Shown in pieces: positions 57,901-64,000 of a DNA stretch of 64,000 nt. The translations under genes were made by a program, and so were the position numbers. The notes under the pieces are model-generated. The model saw nothing but the letters and a program-made list of their open reading frames with translations. It had not been told where the DNA came from and made no database searches. Within the stretch, counting starts at the first letter, position 1. Each line of letters starts with the position of its first letter. The DNA is from Legionella sp. W10-070 (lineage in GTDB: Bacteria > Pseudomonadota > Gammaproteobacteria > Legionellales > Legionellaceae), in the NCBI RefSeq assembly GCF_900640175.1, contig NZ_CAAAJC010000007.1, positions 1-64,000 of the forward strand. The letters are read 5' to 3'.

Positions 57901-58452
57901 AATATGCAAGCAATAGGTTTCAATTTATTTATGGAAATGCTGGATAAGGCAGTAACTGACTTAAAGGCAGGTAAAACACCGGAGCTGGCAGCACCTATGC
58001 ACCAAGGCCCAGACATTGATTTACGGTTAAGCGCCATTCTTCCAGAAGACTATATTACCGATATCCACACTCGCCTTATTATGTATAAGCGTATTGCCAA
58101 CGCTACAGATAAACAACAACTCCGCGATCTGCAGATTGAAATGATCGACCGATTTGGCTTACTACCGCAACCAGCTAAAAATCTATTACTAGTGACTGAG
58201 TTAAAATTACTGGCCGGCCAACTTGGTATAAACAAAATCAATGCCGACCAACAAAATGGAAGAATCGAATTTAATGACCAGCCAAACATTAATCCCGGTG
58301 TATTAATTAATCTGATTCAGGTGCATGCCAAACGTTATCAAATGGATGGCCCAACGCGCCTGAGATTTACCCTGGATAGCTCCTCTTCAGAAGAACGTAT
58401 CCATGAAATTCAGTCTTTATTAAAAAAATTAGCTAACAAGGAAACCGCTTAA
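54997..58452 (+). CDS. mfd: Transcription-repair coupling factor
   Basis: A protein of about 1151 residues that removes RNA polymerase stalled at DNA lesions and recruits UvrA. It has the UvrB-homology N-terminus (LLLFPDWETLPYDQFSPHQD and FAVRGAIIDVFPMGS), the RNA polymerase-interacting domain (DAPVVHLQFGVGRYKGL), and RecG-like helicase lobes with Walker A CGDVGFGKTEVAMRA, DEEH box LLIIDEEHRFGVKQKE, SMTATPIPRTL and LRGRVGRS. The TRCF C-terminal domain is complete. I prefer ATG 54997 over 54964 because of the family N-terminus and the position of the -10 box. Confidence 0.95.
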   Translation: MEKSIFNLPQNSARQTWGQLYGCSLPLVLAEFCQQYSGVKLLITPDNLTAGQLLAELRFFLGTEEPSQELLLFPDWETLPYDQFSPHQDIISERLSTLNRLQQSSNAIVISSASTLMHRLCPPQFLHQHALTLKEGQTLNLERFRQQLQQAGYHCVNKVLEHGEFAVRGAIIDVFPMGSSTPFRIELFDDVVESLRQFDTETQRTIKRLSAIDLLPARELPLNEQSITLFRRAFREQFAGNPSHCPIYEAVSDRQFPSGIEYYLPLFFDQTATFFDYLPTDTKICLIEAIQDQAEQFWQEVSTRYEQRSYDITRPILKPSHCFLTPTELLTHTNQYQPLRCYHKAIEKKGTFNFNIGKAPSLPLERQAEHPLAKLVHYLTDETKRYLIVTESAGRREVLLDLLKQEGVTPKVQPSWQHFLTDDSPINITTGPLIYGAEFLEQNIVLIVEAQLFGEQAVPQRRSGQKAIDPDLIIRDLAELRVDAPVVHLQFGVGRYKGLKTLESSGTVNEFLILAYAGEDRIYVPVTSLHLISRYTGTDSDHAPLHKLGSDQWQKERRKASEKIHDIAIELLEIYAKREAKPGYIYQFDQSDYHRFASGFPFIETTDQLQAIEQIIKDMESTRPMDRLICGDVGFGKTEVAMRAAFIAVQNGKQVCVLVPTTLLAGQHFETFRDRFAQFPVNIDLLSRFRSGKESEKVIAGLKSGQVDIVIGTHKLFSKTIEFKNLGLLIIDEEHRFGVKQKEHIKSLRTHVDILSMTATPIPRTLNMAMAGIRDISLIATPPAKRLAIKTFWQEKSDFTLREAILREILRGGQVYFLHNDIQTIERVCQDLQLLAPEAKIRSAHGQMRERELERIMSDFYHHRFNVLVCTTIIETGIDIPTANTIIIDRADKFGLAQLHQLRGRVGRSHHQAYAYLLTPNKKLLTQDAIKRLEAIVSLEDLGAGFTLATHDMEIRGAGELLGEDQSGNMQAIGFNLFMEMLDKAVTDLKAGKTPELAAPMHQGPDIDLRLSAILPEDYITDIHTRLIMYKRIANATDKQQLRDLQIEMIDRFGLLPQPAKNLLLVTELKLLAGQLGINKINADQQNGRIEFNDQPNINPGVLINLIQVHAKRYQMDGPTRLRFTLDSSSSEERIHEIQSLLKKLANKETA

Positions 58453-58668
58453 ATATACTAATCTTACGGCATGTTGTATGCTTATCCACTAAGCTATTGA
58501 CAAGAGCTGGGAAGTAAAAACGAGCAAGAACCCAATTAACAAACGCTTCTTTCTTAAATACCATGATATTGGGCTATAAGGACAAGGGGGGATTAAGTAT
58601 TTTGGGAGATTAAAAAGTTTTTTAGGCATATGTATTAAGCGAGGACTAACCTATAGAAGGCTATCATC

Positions 58669-59793
58669 ATGGACATGAAAAAATATATTATTTCACTTTC
58701 TATTGCGACTTTATCCCTTTCCCCTCTCTATGCCAGCACTGAAGAAGGAGAGGCAGCCTATAATAACAAACGATACGAAAAAGCGTTTGTCCTGCTTTCT
58801 GATGAGGCAGCCAAAGGCAATGCAAAAGCTCAATTCCTCCTCGGTAAAATGTATTATCACGGCCAGGGCGTTACTCATAATCCGGAAAAAACAGAACAAC
58901 TCTTGCTTGCTTCTGCCAATCAGGGAAACGTAGATGCACAAGTATTACTGGCAGGCTTTTACTGGTATGAAAATACACCAGATGGCTTTAGGAAAGCGCT
59001 CTCATGGTATGAAAAAGCCGCAGCACAAAATAACCCTGACGCAGAATATGCCCTTGGTTATATGTACAATCATGGTACAGGTGTAGGGCAAAATTATGAG
59101 ACTGCCATATCATGGTATAAAAAAGCGGCAGAGCAAGGACATGCTGATGCAGCCCTGTCCATAGGATATATGTATGATACTGGAACTGGTGTACAAAAAG
59201 ATTTACCTGAAGCTATAAAATGGTACCGAAAGGCTGCTGATCTTGATAATCCTGGAGCACTGTATAACCTGGGTCTAATCCATAAATTTGGCGATGGTAT
59301 GCCTCAAGATGAAAGTAAAGCGTTTGAACTGTTCCAAAAAGCAGCCGACAAGGGGCATACCAAATCTCAGCTTGAGGTCGGTTATTTTTACGATACTGGC
59401 AAAGCAGGCAAAACCGACTTGCAAAAAGCCGCGTACTGGTATCAAAAAAGTGCTGATCAGGGAAATCCTAATGCCCAATTTAATATAGGAGATATGTACC
59501 TGTATGGGGATGGAGTGACGAGGAATGTAGAGCAGGCGTTTAATTGGATCCGTAAAGCCGCAGAACAAGGCTATGGAAGAGCACAAAACAAAATGGGTAT
59601 CTTTTATCGTGATGGGATAGGAGCTACAGCCAACCCTGTCGAAGCCTACGCCTGGTTTAGCACAGCGGTAGTCAATGGATTTACAGATGCGTCCCAAAGT
59701 CGGGATGAGCTGGAAAAAACATTAAGTTCAGAACAACTGCAACAAGCCAAAGAGATGGCTAAAAATTATTCTGAGAGGTATAAAAGCCAATAG
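58669..59793 (+). CDS. Sel1-repeat (SLR) secreted protein, LpnE-like
   Basis: A 374-residue protein with a signal peptide ending near LYAS and about eight Sel1-like repeats. Each repeat follows the pattern AQ/DAxxxLGxMYxxGxGVxxDxxKAxxWYxKAA; an example is ALGYMYNHGTGVGQNYETAI. Length and layout resemble L. pneumophila LpnE, an entry factor that also affects vacuole trafficking by binding host proteins; other paralogues (EnhC, LidL) are possible. It stands alone after mfd. The 216 nt upstream hold no clear promoter. Confidence 0.88.
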   Translation: MDMKKYIISLSIATLSLSPLYASTEEGEAAYNNKRYEKAFVLLSDEAAKGNAKAQFLLGKMYYHGQGVTHNPEKTEQLLLASANQGNVDAQVLLAGFYWYENTPDGFRKALSWYEKAAAQNNPDAEYALGYMYNHGTGVGQNYETAISWYKKAAEQGHADAALSIGYMYDTGTGVQKDLPEAIKWYRKAADLDNPGALYNLGLIHKFGDGMPQDESKAFELFQKAADKGHTKSQLEVGYFYDTGKAGKTDLQKAAYWYQKSADQGNPNAQFNIGDMYLYGDGVTRNVEQAFNWIRKAAEQGYGRAQNKMGIFYRDGIGATANPVEAYAWFSTAVVNGFTDASQSRDELEKTLSSEQLQQAKEMAKNYSERYKSQ

Positions 59794-59800
59794 AACAATA

Positions 59801-59863
59801 ACGGAATTTGGAACAAAGAGAAGCTAATTATGAAATAGATTAGCTTCTTAACCCAAATTCCGT
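59801..59863. terminator. Nested stem-loop between the Sel1 gene and the acyl-CoA synthetase
   Basis: The outer stem is ACGGAATTTGG (59801-59811) with CCAAATTCCGT (59853-59863). Inside it, GAAGCTAAT (59820-59828) pairs with ATTAGCTTC (59839-59847). It lies between the 3' ends of convergent genes and may terminate both directions. T-runs are short on both sides, so termination strength is uncertain. Confidence 0.5.
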
Positions 59864-59886
59864 TGGTTTACTCCCTGAGATTTTTC

Positions 59887-61545
59887 TTACTCCCAAACTA
59901 TCGTACTGTGTTGGCTAATTGCCTGAGTGATAAGATCCCTATAATTTGATTCAACAATCCGCCGTTTAACCTTTAATGTTGGTGTTAAAAAACCGTTTTC
60001 AGGAGTCCAGCCGTCTTTTGCAACAATTATATGACTAATTTTTTCATAACTGGCTAATTGACTATTGACCCTATGCAGGTTGTCCTGAAGCTCTTGTTTT
60101 ATATCTTCCTTCTCTTTATTGCGCCCTTTTTCACTTAAGGTCACAACTAAAACATTATTAGGCAGCTCCCGACCTACCAGACAAAGTTGCTCAATCTCAG
60201 TATAGTTTGAAAAACGTTCTTCTATGGGGGTGGGGACAATAAACTCACCTTTCTGATTTTTAAAATTCTCTGACAGGCGACCTATTATTTTCACATTGTT
60301 GTTTTCATCCAGTTCAGCAATGTCACCCGTATTCAACCAACCATCTGTAGTTAAGGCTTCCTCTGTCGCCTCCTTGTTTTTATAATACTCTTTCATCAAA
60401 CAGGGGGATTTAGTCATTAATTGATTGTCTTTCCCTAATTTCACCTCAACCTGGAGGCGAGGCGTTCCCACGTAACCCGGACGGCGATGGTCAAGTAGAG
60501 AGAATGTTGCATAAGCCAAATTTTCAGTTTGCCCATAACCTTCCTGAATTTTTATATCCAATTTATCAAAAAATGCAAGAATAGACTCTGGCAAATGAGA
60601 GGCTCCGGAAAAAGAATTGGTACAACGACTTAAACCTAATTGATGTTTTATTTTCTTTTTAATCAAACTGGAGACCAGTGGAATTTTAAGGAGAAAATCA
60701 AGTTTGGCCGGCGGTAACTTTTGTTCTATTTTTTGTTGGAATACCCCCCAAATTCGCGGTACAGCAGTAAAAAAAGTAGGTTGGACTTCCCGTAAATTAT
60801 CCGCAAACTTGTCAAGGCTCTCCACAAAAGAGACATCACAGGGAATCGTTACACTGCCTAATTGTATTGCAGATCGCTCATAAACATGAGCCAAAGGCAA
60901 ATAAGACATCAGGTGATAATAATCAACCTCTCGGATCCGTTTAATATCCTGAGGAAATAATGTCAGGTAATTAGCAATTATTTCATGGGTATAAACAGCT
61001 CCCTTCGGCTTACCCGAAGTACCAGAGGAGTAAATAATAGTATATTTATCATCAGGGAGGGACTCCGCTACTTCCTCTACAGGTTCTTTAGCCAGGATAT
61101 CAGACCAATGGTAGGAAGCCTCAAGTGCATCATGATAATCGAAACTTACCGTTGTCAATTCATCAGGGATATAACGACGAACCCGTTGATGATCATCGAG
61201 TTTACCAATAAAAACCATCTTAATTTCAGCATGCTCCAGAACATATTTAATGCTCTCCTCATGCTGATTGGCAAACAAAGGAACACTCACCATTCCTGCC
61301 AGGCTGATACCAAAATCTGTGATAAACCATTCTGCACAATTTTTTGAAAAAATTGCCACATGATCACCTCGTTTGAGCCCTGCATCATGCAGGAAGCGTG
61401 CAACCTTCCTCGCCTGACGCATGACCATCCTCCAGGTAAATTCATGCCATTTTCCCCCTCGAGGCTGTCTTAAATAGACCCTGTCACCCGCTTGCTGTTC
61501 ATTTTTAATTAAAAGCTGGTTTAATGAATTAGAGAGTATTTCCAT
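59887..61545 (-). CDS. Long-chain fatty-acid-CoA ligase (AMP-binding family)
   Basis: A 552-residue adenylate-forming enzyme. The AMP-binding P-loop reads TIIYSSGTSGKPKGAVYTHE. GYGQTENLAYATFS (A5), DGWLNTGDIAELDENN (A7), and GRLSENFKNQKGEFIVPTPIE (A8, hinge) fit the eukaryotic-like/FAA1-type long-chain acyl-CoA synthetases. The usual hinge KELI/KxxxGE pattern is replaced by NFKNQKGEF. It activates fatty acids for beta-oxidation or lipid synthesis, probably at the membrane. Single gene. Confidence 0.9.
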   Translation of the reverse strand: MEILSNSLNQLLIKNEQQAGDRVYLRQPRGGKWHEFTWRMVMRQARKVARFLHDAGLKRGDHVAIFSKNCAEWFITDFGISLAGMVSVPLFANQHEESIKYVLEHAEIKMVFIGKLDDHQRVRRYIPDELTTVSFDYHDALEASYHWSDILAKEPVEEVAESLPDDKYTIIYSSGTSGKPKGAVYTHEIIANYLTLFPQDIKRIREVDYYHLMSYLPLAHVYERSAIQLGSVTIPCDVSFVESLDKFADNLREVQPTFFTAVPRIWGVFQQKIEQKLPPAKLDFLLKIPLVSSLIKKKIKHQLGLSRCTNSFSGASHLPESILAFFDKLDIKIQEGYGQTENLAYATFSLLDHRRPGYVGTPRLQVEVKLGKDNQLMTKSPCLMKEYYKNKEATEEALTTDGWLNTGDIAELDENNNVKIIGRLSENFKNQKGEFIVPTPIEERFSNYTEIEQLCLVGRELPNNVLVVTLSEKGRNKEKEDIKQELQDNLHRVNSQLASYEKISHIIVAKDGWTPENGFLTPTLKVKRRIVESNYRDLITQAISQHSTIVWE

Positions 61546-61648
61546 TACTTTCCCTTTTTTATTTTAGCGCTTAAGTTAATAATAGTATTAAAGAATTATA
61601 TAGTGCCAGTATTTTTAATACATATTTCACTGGCAAGGGGAAATTACC

Positions 61649-64000
61649 TTATCCAGGGAAAGGATTACAACCCGCCTGACTTTGATCAGAGTTCATCTTT
61701 TCAGGGTTGAAAAAACCAGCGGTACTAAGTCTTGTAAATGCTTGGTTCCTTGTTTTATTAAATACTACCTCTGCTTCTGGAGCAGCTGCAGCGCTGCGCA
61801 TGGCATCTGTACCTGCAGACACTGTTTGACGTAATAGTTCTGAGTTTTTCTCATAACAGTTAGTAATTTTATACGTTTGACCTGAAATTGAATGAGAATC
61901 GTTTCGGATAAACCCTTCCATCCTTGCAGCCACTTCGTTAGCAAAAACATCTGCAGGCCCCCTGAACCCTACCCGAGCAAAAGTTCTTGTAAACATCGTG
62001 GTTAGTTTACTTAAGCCATGAGGAATGCGGGTAATATCCTTTATCGTTTTATCTCGCAAATCACGCCAAGGTTGCAAAGAAGCAGTAACAGGACTCAAAA
62101 GGCAACGAATTAATAAAGGAATATAATCTGTTATCAGAGTAATTGTACGGGTAAAGATAGACCGTTCTGGCTTAGGATAAAATGCCAGTTTCAATCCTCT
62201 TAGCATCACATTCTGATTATCAATACCCTGGAATAAATGGCGAGCTGTCATTAACAGCTCTCGCTTGAACGTATTATCCAGCTCAGGTAACAGATCCTGA
62301 TGTTCTTTAAGCATGTGGATGAACCGCAAACGCTTTGCCTCAATCTCAGGATTGACTTTCTTTTCGTCCAGGATACGCTTGGAATTCTCTATCTGTTCTT
62401 GCAAACGCTGTCTTAATTGTTCATCAGTTACTAATGAATCTCGCCAACTGGTAATTTGTTGTTCGCTAGCCTCTGGACAAAAATTCTTTAATTCTTTTTC
62501 TAATGAACTCATCGTTTCTTCTACCGGTTTTCCATGGTTTGGTTCTAACAGGTCGATTAAGAGAAGTCCTAATTTGGCACCCGCGAAAGCCCAACCTACC
62601 GGTGCCACACTCCCCACATCTTCCCTTATATGCTCACTTAACCAGGGAATATCCAGATAATTAGCCAGGGTATATCCTAAACCAACAGCCAATGCACCAT
62701 ACACAATGGTGTTCGCCGGATTTCTTTCAAACTGTTTGGTGCCAATTGCTATCCAACTATCCCCCCCATGAATAGCCGCTTCAAACAGTGCGGCAAATAC
62801 TTTTGCCTGGGTAAATCCTGAGGCGATTGCAGCCGATGATGTGCCATGTGCCATCAAATCACCAACCATATGTGAGAAAGCCAGGTAAGATTTAGGTAAG
62901 AAAGCAAACAATCCTGGCGTAAATATCGCCAAGCCCCCTGCAGCATAGCTGGTAGAAAAAATTAACCCGGTAAAAGGGTGCTTGGCATGAATATTATGCA
63001 CAAAGGTATCATTAACTGCCTCTATTCCTGAAAATACAGCATTGCCGATATCATCCCACTCGCCTGCATTTAAATGATAGGGCATCCCGGTAAAGCAAGA
63101 ACTGGAAGCTGATAAAGATCGTGAATCAGACTCGCTTCCCAAATTGAGGATAACCTTTTCTTTATTTCTTATTTGATTTTCAAGATTCTTTCTATCGTTA
63201 ATCTTCACATCCAGGATAGAACGAAGCCTATGTAAAATCTGTTCTTGCTTAGTAAGACTAGCGTAGTCATTTCCCCAGGCACCTGTTTTAAAATCAGCCC
63301 TTAATTCATCAAAACCTTTAAATTTTAAATTCTGAAAAGAAGCACGAATACCATTGGCCATATCTAAAATAGTATTGCTGATAAAACTACCTAATTTTTG
63401 TCCTAAGAGGGTTCCTGCTGAGTAATGTTTAAAAACAAACTTATTATATAAATGCTCTGCAAGAGCGTTTTTTGGAGAGTTAGTACGGACGGTAATCATT
63501 AACTTCGAAGCTAACGACGGCATTTTATAGTGTCCGAAAGAAAAAAAACTTGTGAAGAAACCTAAAGGCAGGTCAATCGCTAATCCGACCACTACGCCAA
63601 TGACAACATTCACTGTACCGGCAGAAAGACGCTTGAATGTATACCCTGGCGCTGCATTGACTTGCCATTTGGTAAAACGGGTAGTTAATAAATGATGACC
63701 ATCCAGAGTATAGCCTTTGTCAGTTTTAATGATGCCATGCCCATCAATTGCAGCTATAGCCTCTAAGGTGCTTTTTATTTTTTTCTCATCGTGGCCCAAG
63801 TGAGAAAAGTCAACAGCAACTTTTTGGTTGTCCTCCAGGTAAAATCGACCCTGATGAGCAGCCAGGATGGGATTATGAGGATCTGCTTCATAATCCCTCA
63901 GGGCTTTTAAAGCATCTTCACAAGAGCTGTTAAGGTCACCTCGCATTAATGATTTGGCATCACGGCTATAAGTAATATTCTGATTCAGCTCCTGAATTTT
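61649..64000 (-). CDS. Large multi-domain membrane-associated protein of unknown function, 5' end outside the window
   Basis: At least 783 residues. The frame stays open from an internal ATG at 63946 to the window edge (KIQELNQNITYSRDAKSLMR), so the true start lies further upstream. Hydrophobic stretches occur near residues 105-130 from that ATG (VNVVIGVVVGLAIDLPLGFF), about 320-350 (FSTSYAAGGLAIFTPGLFAF), 375-395 and 415-440. A charged helical region follows about 470-560. The C-terminus is polar, ending NSDQSQAGCNPFPG. I recognise no enzymatic motif. Size, membrane patches and lack of homology are typical of Legionella-restricted proteins and effectors, but that is inference. Confidence 0.78.
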   Translation of the reverse strand, partial: KIQELNQNITYSRDAKSLMRGDLNSSCEDALKALRDYEADPHNPILAAHQGRFYLEDNQKVAVDFSHLGHDEKKIKSTLEAIAAIDGHGIIKTDKGYTLDGHHLLTTRFTKWQVNAAPGYTFKRLSAGTVNVVIGVVVGLAIDLPLGFFTSFFSFGHYKMPSLASKLMITVRTNSPKNALAEHLYNKFVFKHYSAGTLLGQKLGSFISNTILDMANGIRASFQNLKFKGFDELRADFKTGAWGNDYASLTKQEQILHRLRSILDVKINDRKNLENQIRNKEKVILNLGSESDSRSLSASSSCFTGMPYHLNAGEWDDIGNAVFSGIEAVNDTFVHNIHAKHPFTGLIFSTSYAAGGLAIFTPGLFAFLPKSYLAFSHMVGDLMAHGTSSAAIASGFTQAKVFAALFEAAIHGGDSWIAIGTKQFERNPANTIVYGALAVGLGYTLANYLDIPWLSEHIREDVGSVAPVGWAFAGAKLGLLLIDLLEPNHGKPVEETMSSLEKELKNFCPEASEQQITSWRDSLVTDEQLRQRLQEQIENSKRILDEKKVNPEIEAKRLRFIHMLKEHQDLLPELDNTFKRELLMTARHLFQGIDNQNVMLRGLKLAFYPKPERSIFTRTITLITDYIPLLIRCLLSPVTASLQPWRDLRDKTIKDITRIPHGLSKLTTMFTRTFARVGFRGPADVFANEVAARMEGFIRNDSHSISGQTYKITNCYEKNSELLRQTVSAGTDAMRSAAAAPEAEVVFNKTRNQAFTRLSTAGFFNPEKMNSDQSQAGCNPFPG

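Overview
The window looks like a Legionella chromosome, probably a species other than L. pneumophila. This rests on AT-rich DNA, the gene content (kynurenine 3-monooxygenase, LpnE-like Sel1-repeat protein, Lcl-type C-terminal domain, long coiled-coil or membrane proteins without recognisable homology) and several effector-like proteins set among gammaproteobacterial housekeeping genes. I see no transposase, integrase, phage gene or CRISPR array. About 53 protein genes and one tRNA-Ser(GGA) can be supported. The last gene runs off the right edge.

Layout. 0.2-3.9 kb: a minus-strand pair of a heme-oxygenase-like diiron protein and a cytokinin-dehydrogenase-like flavoprotein, then kmo. 4-6.4 kb: a PAS-PAS-GGDEF-EAL protein with a KfrA-like DNA-binding N-terminus. 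6.5-8.6 kb: a Cys/Met PLP enzyme with an acyltransferase. 9-12 kb: a UDP-sugar epimerase, then dapD-dapE. 12.3-18.7 kb: a DAACS symporter, a NagZ-like GH3 enzyme, a small secreted protein, tRNA-Ser, a GNAT enzyme and an amino acid permease. 19.1-22.5 kb: two co-directional coiled-coil proteins of unknown function. 22.6-26.8 kb: an RND efflux pair. 26.9-31.2 kb: a CapD/WbpM-type enzyme, a GT-C glycosyltransferase and a DPPR-synthase-like UbiA protein.

31.4-39 kb: an unknown membrane protein, TerC, Nif3-like, murA, ibaG and the mlaFEDCB phospholipid-transport operon. This is divergent from kdsD-kdsC-lptC-lptA-lptB, which is followed by trpG-trpD-trpC (39.1-44.8 kb). The arrangement resembles the conserved yrb/lpt envelope region of Gammaproteobacteria. 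45-50.6 kb: a HAD-domain effector candidate, glsA, xseA, an M23 peptidase and a rhomboid protease. 50.6-54.6 kb: an ornithine cyclodeaminase family enzyme, MscS, and a secreted InlB-repeat/Lcl_C protein. 55-64 kb: mfd, the Sel1 protein, a long-chain acyl-CoA synthetase and a large partial membrane protein.

The most unusual material not explained by genes is a dispersed family of nested inverted repeats. These are MITE-like, with TIRs reading GGTGCGATTAAAAC and an inner palindrome reading GGATGGAGCGCCAGCGAAAT. There are at least seven copies or remnants, two with apparent 6-7 bp target duplications. One copy sits exactly at the mlaB stop codon and another supplies the stop codon of the M23 peptidase gene. 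Other points of interest are the diiron/flavoprotein pair, a possible decaprenyl-phosphoryl-pentose glycosylation pair, the KfrA-like/c-di-GMP fusion, several effector candidates, and clean palindromes over the likely promoters of glsA, the permease and the Cys/Met enzyme.
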